DNA of 14,178 nucleotides from Croceibacterium_A sp039920345 (GCA_039920345.1 JBDSDZ010000001.1:1-14178), one strand, 5' to 3'. Positions 6,043-12,931 are shown, counted from the first letter of the stretch. Numbers and translations are program-made. Notes: a model not told the origin generated them from the letters alone.

Positions 6043-7941
6043 TCAGGCACCGCCCTTCATTACCTCGTCCACCTTGCCCTGCGTCACCGCGTGATAGCCG
6101 GCGCGGTTGGCGGCGTAGAGGCGGCGCGCAATCGGCTGGCCCCAGCTGCCCTGGTCCATCAGTTCCTTGTACAGCGGGCTGACGAACTTGAACCGTCCGA
6201 TGCTCGACAGGAAACGCTCGGCGAGCGGGATCGCGGGATCATAACGGTTCTTGAGACCGAGCTCGATCCAGTCGAACAGCTCTTCGTTGTTGCGATCCTG
6301 CGAGAGGTGCAGCGCGGAATCCAGCGCCGCGAGTTGCGCTGTGCTGCGCTTGGCCGGCACGCCGGAAAGGAAGCGCTGACGCTCGGCGGTGTTCCAGCCG
6401 GTCCAGGCCGTGCCCGGCACTGTGCCGTTCGCCTTGTAGGACTCCACCGCCGCATCGACATCCGAGAAGACCGTGGGATCGGGCTTGACCGCATTGGACG
6501 GCAAGCCGGTGCCATAGACCCATTCGTCGAGCATCAGCTTGCGCTCAAGCTCGGCATCGCCCTTGACCAGGTTGGCCCGCATATCCGCCAGCAACAGCGC
6601 GGAGGTGGCCGGCTGGAACGCATGGTTGTCGAACCACTGGCGCAGCCACGCGTCGAACTTGTCGCGCCCGACGATGGATTCCACCGTGCGGTAGAACAGG
6701 GCGCCCTTGTCATAGACAATCGCGCTTTCGCCGCCGTCCGGCGTACCGCCCGCTTCTGCGGTCAGGTGCAGCGCGGTAATCGGCGCGTCCTTGCCCTTCT
6801 CCGCCAGTAGCTCCTCAATTCCAGCGTAAGCGAGCGCGGCTTCCTGCTGCGCCCGCTTGGGACCGTAGAGCTTCTCGAGGATGCGGTTCTCGAAGTACGT
6901 CGTGGTGCCTTCGTTGAGCCACGAATCGGTCCAGTTGGCGTTGGTCACGAGGTTGCCTGACCACGAGTGCGACAGTTCGTGCGCAACCAGACCATTGAGG
7001 CTCTTGTCGCCGGCGATGAAGGTCGGAGTCAGGAACGTCAGCGTTGGGTTTTCCATACCGCCGTAGGGGAAGCTGGGCGGCAGCACGATCATTTCGTAGC
7101 GTCCCCAGCGATAAGGTCCGTAGAGCTCCTCGGCCGCCGACACCATCTTCTCGGTATCGGCCAGTTCGGCCGCAGCGGCATCAAGCGTGGCGGGTTCTGC
7201 CCACACCCCGGTGCGCGGGCCGAGCTCGCGGAAGGCGATATCGCCCGCAGCAATCGCGATAAGGTAAGGCGCGACGGGCTTGTCCATCGCGTAATGAAAC
7301 GCGTGCCGGTCGCTGCCGACATCTTCCGGCTCACCCTGCTTGAGGCCCGACATGACCACAGTCAGCGCCTTGGGCGCGGTAATCCGCGCGTCCCACGTCT
7401 GCCGTATGCCGGGGCTGTCCTGCGTCGGGATCCAGGTGCGGTTGAGGATCGCTTCGCCCTGGCTGAACAGGAACGGTTGCGTGTGCCCGGCGGTCTGTTC
7501 GGGTGTGAGCCACTGCAGCGCCTCGGCGTTGGTGGCCGAATAAGTGATCACGATTTTGCGCTTGTCACCCATCGTGATCGTCAGCGGCGCACCCTTTTCA
7601 GCTTCCGCCGGGCCGACCTTGTACGGCAAAGCCGCGCCGTCGCTGTCGGTGACCTTGGAGATGACCAGTCCGCGATCATCCAGCACAACCGTGTCCGCGC
7701 CTGGCTTACCGAGGATGTCGAGAGTGGCTGTGCCGACAACCGACTTGGCCGCAAAGTCGAGGTTGAGGTCGAGCGCCAGGTGCGTCACCCGCGCCACTTC
7801 GGGCTGGGCATAAGACGAAGGATCGCGCGCGTCTTCGGTCGTCAGGATGGGCGAGATCATGGCCTTTTCGTCCTTTTCAGCGCCGCCGGTGGAGGAACAG
7901 GCGGCGGCAAGCAGGAACAGCAACGGGGCAGCGAGGCGCAC
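6043..7941 (-). CDS. M1 family zinc metallopeptidase, lipoprotein (aminopeptidase N / LTA4 hydrolase-like)
   Basis: A 632-residue envelope aminopeptidase of the gluzincin class. A short leader ending in the lipobox AAAC, followed by SSTGG, predicts lipidation. After an N-terminal beta-domain come the exopeptidase motif GGMEN (294-298, a variant of GAMEN), the zinc motif HELSH (321-325) and, 18 residues on, the third zinc ligand Glu344 in WLNEG. A C-terminal helical domain completes the leukotriene-A4-hydrolase-like layout. All catalytic residues are intact, so it should remove N-terminal residues from peptides at the cell surface or in the periplasm. I prefer the GTG start at 7941 because GGAG (7952-7949) lies seven bases upstream. 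A TTG at 7956 would add five residues but would sit upstream of that Shine-Dalgarno. It is the last gene of a same-strand series after hemF and the HbpS-like gene. Confidence 0.92.
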   Translation of the reverse strand: MRLAAPLLFLLAAACSSTGGAEKDEKAMISPILTTEDARDPSSYAQPEVARVTHLALDLNLDFAAKSVVGTATLDILGKPGADTVVLDDRGLVISKVTDSDGAALPYKVGPAEAEKGAPLTITMGDKRKIVITYSATNAEALQWLTPEQTAGHTQPFLFSQGEAILNRTWIPTQDSPGIRQTWDARITAPKALTVVMSGLKQGEPEDVGSDRHAFHYAMDKPVAPYLIAIAAGDIAFRELGPRTGVWAEPATLDAAAAELADTEKMVSAAEELYGPYRWGRYEMIVLPPSFPYGGMENPTLTFLTPTFIAGDKSLNGLVAHELSHSWSGNLVTNANWTDSWLNEGTTTYFENRILEKLYGPKRAQQEAALAYAGIEELLAEKGKDAPITALHLTAEAGGTPDGGESAIVYDKGALFYRTVESIVGRDKFDAWLRQWFDNHAFQPATSALLLADMRANLVKGDAELERKLMLDEWVYGTGLPSNAVKPDPTVFSDVDAAVESYKANGTVPGTAWTGWNTAERQRFLSGVPAKRSTAQLAALDSALHLSQDRNNEELFDWIELGLKNRYDPAIPLAERFLSSIGRFKFVSPLYKELMDQGSWGQPIARRLYAANRAGYHAVTQGKVDEVMKGGA

Positions 7942-7948
7942 AGATAGT

Positions 7949-7952
7949 CTCC
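7949..7952 (-). promoter_or_regulatory. Ribosome binding site deciding the M1 peptidase start
   Basis: GGAG on the minus strand, seven bases before GTG (7941-7939). It supports that start over the TTG at 7956, which precedes it. Confidence 0.6.
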
Positions 7953-8018
7953 GCAAATGTCAGGTCTTTAAGCAGCAGCCCGAGCGATAGTTCCATCGCC
8001 CGTCCCTGCAATGCACGG

Positions 8019-8447
8019 TCAATTCTTCGGTTTGAATCCGCCGCCGGCAATGGCGGCAAGCGCGCAGGTTTCGTCATTGTCGCTGGTATCGCCGGTAACG
8101 CCGATGGCGCCGACAATCGTGCCATCAGCATCGCACACGATCACGCCGCCCGCTGCTGGGACCATGCCGCCATCGGCCATTGTATCGACCGAAGCGACGA
8201 AATGCGGCCGGTCTACTGCCATGTCGCCGATCATCCGGCTCGACACGCCCAGCGCCAGCGCCCCGCAGGCCTTCCCACCCGCCAGCTTGACCCGCATCGT
8301 GCTCGCCCCATCCTGCCGCTGGCACGCAATCATGTGCCCGCCCGGATCGTGGATCGTAACGGTGAGGGGTTTGAGGCCAAGCTCGGCGCCCTTGGCAAAG
8401 GCGGCCTCGATCAGGGCGTTGGCTTGGGTCAGGGTCAGGCGGTGCAT
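8019..8447 (-). CDS. GlcG/HbpS family protein (DUF336), putative heme-binding
   Basis: A 142-residue protein of the GlcG/HbpS family. Hallmarks are the start LTLTQANALIEAA, the strand LTVTIHDPGGHMIACQRQDGA, the helix MRVKLAGGKACGAL, and the glycine-rich GGMVPAAGGVIV followed by GTIVGAIGVTGDTSDNDE. These small alpha/beta proteins form oligomers; the Streptomyces member HbpS binds heme, while others sit in glycolate or cobalamin-related operons with no defined reaction. There is no signal peptide, so it is probably cytoplasmic. The ATG at 8447 has an AAGGA Shine-Dalgarno six bases upstream. It follows hemF on the same strand after 56 bp, which makes a heme-related role plausible but unproven. 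Confidence 0.88.
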   Translation of the reverse strand: MHRLTLTQANALIEAAFAKGAELGLKPLTVTIHDPGGHMIACQRQDGASTMRVKLAGGKACGALALGVSSRMIGDMAVDRPHFVASVDTMADGGMVPAAGGVIVCDADGTIVGAIGVTGDTSDNDETCALAAIAGGGFKPKN

Positions 8448-8503
8448 GGGCGATCCTTCCGAATATGGTTTCGCATGATACCGCTATTGCTGCGGAATGC
8501 CAC

Positions 8504-9358
8504 TCAACTCCACTTCACCTCGGGCGGCAGGCTCATCAGGATCGCGTCGATGTTTCCGCCCGTCTTGAGGCCGAACAGCGTGCCGCGGTCGTAAACCAGG
8601 TTGAACTCGACGTAGCGGCCACGCCATTCAAGTTGCTGCTGCTTGTCTTGTGGCGTGAACTCGCTTCCCATGCGCTGGCGCACGATGCGCGGATAGACGT
8701 CGAGGAAGGCTTCGCCGACGTCCTGCGTGAAGGCAAAGTTGCGTTCCCACTCCGGCTCGTCGTTGCATTCGAGATGATCGTAAAAAATGCCGCCCACGCC
8801 GCGCGCCACGCCTCGGTGGGGGATGAAGAAGTACTCGTCCGCCCACTTGGCGAAGCGCTCGTAGTAGGTCGGGTTGTGCGCCATGCAGGCGGCGCGGAAG
8901 CGGGCGTGGAAGGCTTCTGTATCCTCCACGTAAGGGATCGGCGGGTTGAGGTCGGCCCCGCCGCCGAACCAGGCCTTGCCGGTAGTCAGGAAGCGAGTGT
9001 TCATGTGCACCGCTGGCACGTGCGGATTGGCCATATGGGCAACCAGACTGATGCCAGTGGCGGTGAAGCCGGGATTGTCTTCGGCCCCGTGCATCGTGGC
9101 GGCAAACTCGGGCGCGAAGGTGCCGTGGACGGTTGAGACGTTGACCCCGACCTTCTCGAACACCTGGCCTTTCATCACCCCGCGCACCCCGCCGCCGCCT
9201 TCGGCGCCGTCATCGGTTTCGCGGTCCCACGGAAGATACTCAAATGCTGCATCGGAGCCCGCTTCGCGTTCGATCGCTTCGAACTCGGCACAGATTCGGG
9301 TGCGCAGGTTTTCGAACCATTCGCGGGCGCGGGAAGTCTGGGGGCTCCAGTCAGTCAT
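8504..9358 (-). CDS. hemF: Oxygen-dependent coproporphyrinogen III oxidase
   Basis: A 284-residue cytoplasmic enzyme converting coproporphyrinogen III to protoporphyrinogen IX, with O2 used for two oxidative decarboxylations in heme biosynthesis. Family signatures run the whole length: NVSTVHGTF, HVPAVHMNTRF, FGGGADLNPPIPY (131-143), HRGVARGVGGIFYDHL (181-196), FTQDVGEAFL, RGRYVEFNLVYDRGT (246-260) and GLKTGGNIDAILMSLPP. Length and motifs are those of a complete enzyme. The ATG at 9358 is preceded by AAGGGAG at about four bases, a Shine-Dalgarno that lies inside an inverted repeat shared with the divergent pdeM leader. An O2-dependent enzyme suits an aerobic organism; whether an anaerobic HemN also exists cannot be seen here. 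Confidence 0.97.
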   Translation of the reverse strand: MTDWSPQTSRAREWFENLRTRICAEFEAIEREAGSDAAFEYLPWDRETDDGAEGGGGVRGVMKGQVFEKVGVNVSTVHGTFAPEFAATMHGAEDNPGFTATGISLVAHMANPHVPAVHMNTRFLTTGKAWFGGGADLNPPIPYVEDTEAFHARFRAACMAHNPTYYERFAKWADEYFFIPHRGVARGVGGIFYDHLECNDEPEWERNFAFTQDVGEAFLDVYPRIVRQRMGSEFTPQDKQQQLEWRGRYVEFNLVYDRGTLFGLKTGGNIDAILMSLPPEVKWS

Positions 9359-9362
9359 CGCG

Positions 9363-9398
9363 CTCCCTTGCCAAAGCCACGAGGGCGCGGCAAGGGAG
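9363..9398. repeat. 10-bp inverted repeat in the hemF/pdeM divergent gap
   Basis: CTCCCTTGCC (9363-9372) and its exact reverse complement GGCAAGGGAG (9389-9398) are separated by 16 bp. The left arm holds the hemF Shine-Dalgarno (minus strand) and the right arm holds that of pdeM (plus strand). The entire gap between the two start codons is only 44 bp. Confidence 0.85.
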
Positions 9399-9402
9399 GC
9401 GC

Positions 9403-10110
9403 ATGGTTCCCCTTTCGTTCGCTTTTGAATTCCGTGATGAGGAATTTGTCCTCACCAAGTCACGGGCGCTCTACTGGCCGCGTGAACGCGCGTTGCTGGT
9501 AGCCGACCTGCACCTCGAAAAGGCGAGCTTTTACGCGCAGCATGGCCAGTTCCTGCCGCCTTACGACAGCCGCGAGACGCTCGAACGCCTCGCGCTGGCA
9601 ATCCGCGAAACCGGCGCACGGCGGGTGTTCACACTGGGCGACAACTTCCACGATTCGGCGGGGACCGAACGACTCGAACCGCATGCCGCCGGGATGCTCG
9701 CCGCGCTGACCCGGGCGACCGACTGGGTGTGGATCACCGGCAATCACGATTCCCAGATGGAAGCGCAGGCAGGTGGAGCGCTAGCGGAAGAGCTGGAGAT
9801 TGCCGGGATCGTGCTGCGCCACCGCGCCGCTGCCGGAGAGATTCGCCCCGAGCTTTCCGGCCATTACCACCCGCGCCTGCAAGTCACCGTGCGCGATAGA
9901 CACATCCGTCGGCCCTGTGCGGTAGTCAGCAAGGGATTGGGCAACCATGGCGGGCGGATCGTCCTGCCGGCCTTCGGCGCACTGACTGGTGGGATGGACG
10001 CCGCCGACCCCGCAATCCTGGCCGCGCTGCAGCCAGCCCTGGCGATCGACGCGGTTCTGCCAGCGGGCGGAAAGCTGGCCAAATTTCCGCTCTGGCGCGC
10101 CGCCGCTTGA
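9403..10110 (+). CDS. pdeM: Metallophosphoesterase PdeM, ligase-associated DNA damage response endonuclease
   Basis: A 235-residue calcineurin-type metallophosphoesterase. The dimetal motifs appear in order: D-x-H in VADLHLEKASF (Asp35, His37), GDNFHD (79-84), GNHD (113-116) and GHYHP (153-157). The ALYWPRERALLVADLHLEKA wording is characteristic of PdeM, an Mn-dependent nuclease or phosphodiesterase found with a DNA ligase, an Lhr-like helicase and an exonuclease in bacterial repair cassettes. None of those partners is in this window: the neighbours are hemF (divergent) and infC. The ATG at 9403 has AAGGGAGG only about three bases upstream, a rather tight spacing. The frame stays open further upstream but would run through hemF, so a longer protein is unlikely. 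The family call is strong; the exact substrate is not determinable here. Confidence 0.88.
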   Translation: MVPLSFAFEFRDEEFVLTKSRALYWPRERALLVADLHLEKASFYAQHGQFLPPYDSRETLERLALAIRETGARRVFTLGDNFHDSAGTERLEPHAAGMLAALTRATDWVWITGNHDSQMEAQAGGALAEELEIAGIVLRHRAAAGEIRPELSGHYHPRLQVTVRDRHIRRPCAVVSKGLGNHGGRIVLPAFGALTGGMDAADPAILAALQPALAIDAVLPAGGKLAKFPLWRAAA

Positions 10111-10134
10111 TACATTTACCCCGCGCCGCAACCC

Positions 10135-10154
10135 CTAGCGCCGCGCGGCGTTAG
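10135..10154. other. Strong GC-rich stem-loop between pdeM and infC
   Basis: CTAGCGCCG (10135-10143) and CGGCGTTAG (10146-10154) can pair over 8-9 bases with one G-U pair, around a tight loop. It sits 24 bp after the pdeM stop and 46 bp before the infC start codon proposed here. It could end pdeM transcription or belong to the infC leader. There is no T-run (TCCCTAAG follows), so the role is open. Confidence 0.4.
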
Positions 10155-10188
10155 TCCCTAAGTAGCGCCGTTCTTAAAAAGCCTCAAA

Positions 10189-10193
10189 AGGAG
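10189..10193 (+). promoter_or_regulatory. Shine-Dalgarno of infC, pointing to an AUA start
   Basis: AGGAG, within AAAAGGAGA (10186-10194), lies seven bases before ATA (10201-10203). That triplet is in frame with infC. The first in-frame ATG (10222) is 28 bases away, too far for this site to serve. Confidence 0.7.
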
Positions 10194-10200
10194 ATCGCCC

Positions 10201-10743
10201 ATACCCCGTCCACCCCGGCGCATGCTTGCGCCCCCGGTCAAGTCAGGACCGAAATTCGACGAAATGATTCAATCCGACAAAGTTCGCGTCATCGACGAGA
10301 ACGGCGAGAATCTGGGTGTCATGTACACCAAGGAAGCCATCGAACAGGCTAACGAGATCGGTCTGAACCTTGTCGAGGTTTCGCCCAACGCCGATCCGCC
10401 GGTGGTCAAGTTCCTCGATGTCGGCAAGCACCGCTACGAGGCGCAGAAGAAGGCTAACGCCGCGCGCAAGACGCAAAAGACGCAGCAGATCAAAGAGATC
10501 AAAATGCGTCCGAACATCGACGATCACGACTATGACGTGAAGATGCGCAGCGTCACGAAATTCATCGAGGAAGGCGACAAGGTCAAGATGACCCTGCGCT
10601 TCCGCGGCCGCGAAATGGCACACCAGGAACTGGGCATGAACCTGCTCAAACGGGTGCAGGACGATACCGCTGAAATCGCCAAGATTGAAGCCTATCCGCG
10701 GCTCGAAGGCCGCCAGATGCTGATGGTTCTGGCGCCGAAATAG
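10201..10743 (+). CDS. infC: Translation initiation factor IF-3
   Basis: IF-3 binds the 30S subunit, keeps it apart from 50S and checks the start codon and initiator tRNA. The N-domain includes VRVIDENGENLGVM and GLNLVEVSPNADPPVVKFLD; a lysine-rich linker follows (YEAQKKANAARKTQKTQQIKEIK); the C-domain contains RPNIDDHDYDVKMRSVTKFI, KVKMTLRFRGREMAHQELG and a final GRQMLMVLAPK. I start it at the non-standard codon ATA (10201), giving 180 residues beginning MPRPPRRMLAPP, because a strong AGGAG lies seven bases upstream and infC is known to use poor start codons (AUU in E. coli) for self-repression. The conservative alternative is the ATG at 10222 (173 residues). rpmI and rplT, often next to infC, do not follow here. 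Confidence 0.95.
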   Translation: MPRPPRRMLAPPVKSGPKFDEMIQSDKVRVIDENGENLGVMYTKEAIEQANEIGLNLVEVSPNADPPVVKFLDVGKHRYEAQKKANAARKTQKTQQIKEIKMRPNIDDHDYDVKMRSVTKFIEEGDKVKMTLRFRGREMAHQELGMNLLKRVQDDTAEIAKIEAYPRLEGRQMLMVLAPK

Positions 10744-10756
10744 CACCGTCGGGCGA

Positions 10757-10778
10757 CGGGGCGCGGAACGGCGCCCCG
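10757..10778 (+). terminator. Stem-loop after infC
   Basis: CGGGGCGC (10757-10764), loop GGAACG, GCGCCCCG (10771-10778): a perfect 8-bp GC-only stem starting 14 bases after the infC stop. CCCCTGGCC follows instead of a T-run, so it may act as a weak terminator or as a 3'-end stabiliser, with some readthrough into the lipoprotein gene 38 bases on. Confidence 0.5.
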
Positions 10779-10815
10779 CCCCTGGCCGTTCCTTCGCCAA
10801 CCCGAAGGAGCTTTC

Positions 10816-11391
10816 ATGACCTGCATTCACTTCATCGGCGCTGGCGCCTTGGCGCTGGCACTTGCCGCCTGCAGCGCGCCAGCACCTGGCCCGGAAGCCA
10901 GCGATGCGCAGGACACCAGCGATGCCAGTGCCGCGACCGCTGCGCAGGCTACCCCGATCCCTGCACAGCCGACTCCCGTTGCCTCGGTCGACAATCAGGC
11001 GCCTGTACTGGTCCCCGATTCCGAACGCGGCGCAAAGGGTGCGCGCAATGTCCTGCTCACCTGGGCCCGCGCGCTCGAGAACAGGAACTACGCCACGGCC
11101 TACGCCCAGTTTGGCCAGAGCGGCCCCAATGGTGCGTCGCTGGCGGATTACACCAGCTGGTGGAAGCGCCATTACAAGACGATCACCGTCGCGGTTCCGA
11201 CCGGCGACATGGAAGGCGGCGCGGGCTCGCTTTACTACACCGCGCCCGCGACGCTGACTGGCGAGACGGTGGACGGCAAGCCGTACCGCCTCAAAGGCGA
11301 CGTGATCCTGCGCCGGGTCAACGACGTCGATGGCGCGACGCCCGACCAGCTGCGCTGGCACATCATGTCCGCCGACCTCAAGGCCGCCTGA
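10816..11391 (+). CDS. Predicted lipoprotein of unknown function
   Basis: A 191-residue protein with a lipoprotein leader (MTCIHFIGAGALALALAAC, lipobox LAAC, Cys19). A low-complexity Ala/Pro/Thr/Gln/Asp-rich tether of about 45 residues follows, then a compact domain from about residue 75 (GARNVLLTWARALENRNYAT, with later SLADYTSWWKRHYKTITVAV and VDGKPYRLKGDVILRRVNDV). The pattern of a helix with tryptophans followed by strands resembles small NTF2- or DUF4878-like periplasmic folds, but I cannot assign it. The start is backed by GAAGGAG about seven bases upstream. It lies 72 bp after infC across a GC-rich hairpin, so it may be a separate transcript. Function unknown; envelope location likely. 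Confidence 0.82.
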   Translation: MTCIHFIGAGALALALAACSAPAPGPEASDAQDTSDASAATAAQATPIPAQPTPVASVDNQAPVLVPDSERGAKGARNVLLTWARALENRNYATAYAQFGQSGPNGASLADYTSWWKRHYKTITVAVPTGDMEGGAGSLYYTAPATLTGETVDGKPYRLKGDVILRRVNDVDGATPDQLRWHIMSADLKAA

Positions 11392-11415
11392 TCCGCGCTT
11401 CCCGCCGCCGATTGC

Positions 11416-11437
11416 CTTGAGCCGGGCATCGGCTAAG
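11416..11437 (+). terminator. Weak stem-loop after the lipoprotein gene
   Basis: CTT-AGCCG with a bulged G pairs with CGGCT-AAG around the loop GGCAT (11425-11429). It lies 25 bases after the lipoprotein stop and 26 bases before the transporter start. There is no T-run. It may separate the two genes, or be incidental. Confidence 0.28.
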
Positions 11438-11462
11438 CTCTGCCGACAGGGGGGCTTGCTGG

Positions 11463-12875
11463 GTGAGCGCAAAACGCATCGGGTTTATCGTCGGGCTGGC
11501 AGCTTTCGCGCTGACTCTGCTGCTGCCCGCACCCGCCGGAATGCCGCACGAGGCGTGGCTGGTGGCCGGGCTGGTTGTGTGGATGGCAGCGTGGTGGATG
11601 ACCGAGGCGGTGCCGTTGACGGCCACCGCGCTGCTGCCGTTCCTGGTTCTGCCGCTGGGCGGGGTGATGGATGCAAACGCCACCGCCAGTTCGTATTATT
11701 CCCCCACCCTGTTCCTGATTCTGGGCGGCGCGTTCATCGCGCTGGCGATTGAACGCACCGGCCTGCATCGCCGGCTGGCGCTTGGTATCCTCGGCTCACT
11801 TGGCGCAGGCGGCGGGAGTACGCGGCTGCTGGTCGCATTCATGCTCGCCACCGCGTTGCTGTCGATGCTCATTTCCAACACTTCGACCGCGCTGATCATG
11901 ATGCCGATGGCCTTGGCCGTGCTGGCCGGCGGCGGAGTGGCAGAAGGCGAGACCAAAGGGCTGTCCGGCGCGCTACCGATCGGGATCGCCTTTGCCGCCT
12001 CGATCGGCGGGCTTGGCACAATCGTCGGGTCCCCAACCAATGCTATCGCCGTTGGTTTGCTGGCAGAGACGATTGGCGTGCGCATCAGCTTTGCCCAGTG
12101 GATGGCGTTCGGGGTGCCGATCGTACTGCTGGGCGTTCCGCTGGCAGCGCTGATCGTGGCCAAGGTCCAGCGCGTGGCGAGCCATCCGTTCGATGTCGCC
12201 GCGGCCCGGTCTGCGATTGCGACCCAGCCCGAATGGACCGCGCCCGAACGCCGCCTGGTGCCGCTGGTGGCACTCGCCATGCTGCTGTGGGTCACCCAGC
12301 CGCTGACCGAGCCGCTGCTCCCCAAGGGCGGGCTGACCGACGGCACCATCGCGGTGTTCGTGGGCCTGCTGTTGTTCGTGATGCCCGATGGCACCGGACG
12401 GCGTTTGTTGACCTGGAAAGAAGCCGACCGCGCGCCGTGGGGCGTGATCATGATGTTCGGCGGCGGACTGGCGCTGGCGGCGGGTATGACCGCCTCTGGC
12501 TTGGCGGCATGGCTTGGCCAATCGCTGTTGCCGCTATCCGCGCTGCCCTTGTGGGTGGTTGCGTTGGCAGTGGTGGCCCTGGTGGTGCTGATCACCGAAT
12601 TCGCCAGCAACGTCGCCACTGCCAGCGGAATCATGCCGGTGGTGGCGAGCCTGACGGTAGCGCTCGGCGCCGATCCGCTGCTGCTGGCGCTGCCGGCGGC
12701 AATGGCGGCTAGCTGGGGCTTCATGCTGCCGGCGGGGACAGGACCAAATGCAATTGCATGGGCCACCGGGCGCATCGCGCTGCCGCGGATGGTATTCGCC
12801 GGGTTCCTGCTCGACCTCGTCGGAGTCGTGCTGATCGTGGCAGTCATCTGGTCAATTGCCGGACTCGCGGGCTGA
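11463..12875 (+). CDS. DASS/SLC13 family divalent anion:Na+ symporter
   Basis: A 470-residue inner-membrane transporter with about 11-12 hydrophobic helices. It belongs to the divalent anion:sodium symporter family, which takes up dicarboxylates, citrate or sulfate with Na+. Both halves of the inverted-repeat fold show the substrate/Na+ loop: ISNTST (SNT at 138-140) with GTIVGSPTNAIAVG (185-198) in the first, and TEFASNVATA (SNV at 382-384) with PAGTGPNAIAW (423-433) in the second. WWMTEAVPLTATALLPF near the N-terminus is also family-typical. Translation starts at GTG (11463), with a GGGGGG stretch eight bases upstream. The substrate cannot be read from these motifs. Neighbours give no clue beyond the downstream Cys/Met enzyme, which weakly raises a sulfur-compound or anion role. 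Confidence 0.92.
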   Translation: MSAKRIGFIVGLAAFALTLLLPAPAGMPHEAWLVAGLVVWMAAWWMTEAVPLTATALLPFLVLPLGGVMDANATASSYYSPTLFLILGGAFIALAIERTGLHRRLALGILGSLGAGGGSTRLLVAFMLATALLSMLISNTSTALIMMPMALAVLAGGGVAEGETKGLSGALPIGIAFAASIGGLGTIVGSPTNAIAVGLLAETIGVRISFAQWMAFGVPIVLLGVPLAALIVAKVQRVASHPFDVAAARSAIATQPEWTAPERRLVPLVALAMLLWVTQPLTEPLLPKGGLTDGTIAVFVGLLLFVMPDGTGRRLLTWKEADRAPWGVIMMFGGGLALAAGMTASGLAAWLGQSLLPLSALPLWVVALAVVALVVLITEFASNVATASGIMPVVASLTVALGADPLLLALPAAMAASWGFMLPAGTGPNAIAWATGRIALPRMVFAGFLLDLVGVVLIVAVIWSIAGLAG

Positions 12876-12910
12876 TGCGGCAAACGCACGATCCATTGTC
12901 CCCTCTAATT

Positions 12911-12920
12911 TAACCGGTTA
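12911..12920. promoter_or_regulatory. Palindrome upstream of the Cys/Met PLP enzyme gene
   Basis: TAACCGGTTA is a perfect 10-bp palindrome ending 11 bases before the ATG at 12932, in a 56-bp gap. It could be an operator, but the arms are short and no second copy was noticed. Confidence 0.25.
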
Positions 12921-12931
12921 CAGACGAAACC

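Noticed and set aside
6967..7947. A 326-codon plus-strand open frame opposite the M1 peptidase.
   Set aside because: Arg/Gly/His-rich shadow translation; the minus-strand gene carries HExxH, GGMEN and a lipobox.
7981..8002. Hairpin GCGAT-AGTTCC-ATCGC between the HbpS-like and M1 peptidase genes.
   Set aside because: Only five contiguous pairs with a mismatch beyond and no T-run; too weak to call a terminator or attenuator.
10243..11472. A 409-codon open frame on the minus strand, spanning infC and the lipoprotein gene.
   Set aside because: Antisense to IF-3 and to a lipoprotein with signal peptide and Shine-Dalgarno; no recognisable domain or start signal.
11696..12889. A 397-codon open frame on the minus strand, opposite the transporter.
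   Set aside because: Low-complexity Ala/Ser/Thr/Pro translation antisense to a well-supported DASS transporter.
12903..12931. Possible SAM-II-type riboswitch before the Cys/Met PLP enzyme, because ATTTAACCG (12908-12916) resembles the core loop of that class.
   Set aside because: No enclosing P1 stem, no GCA before a closing arm, and no downstream TAAA...GCTAAA element near the start codon; the gap is too short for the full fold. The match is confined to nine bases.
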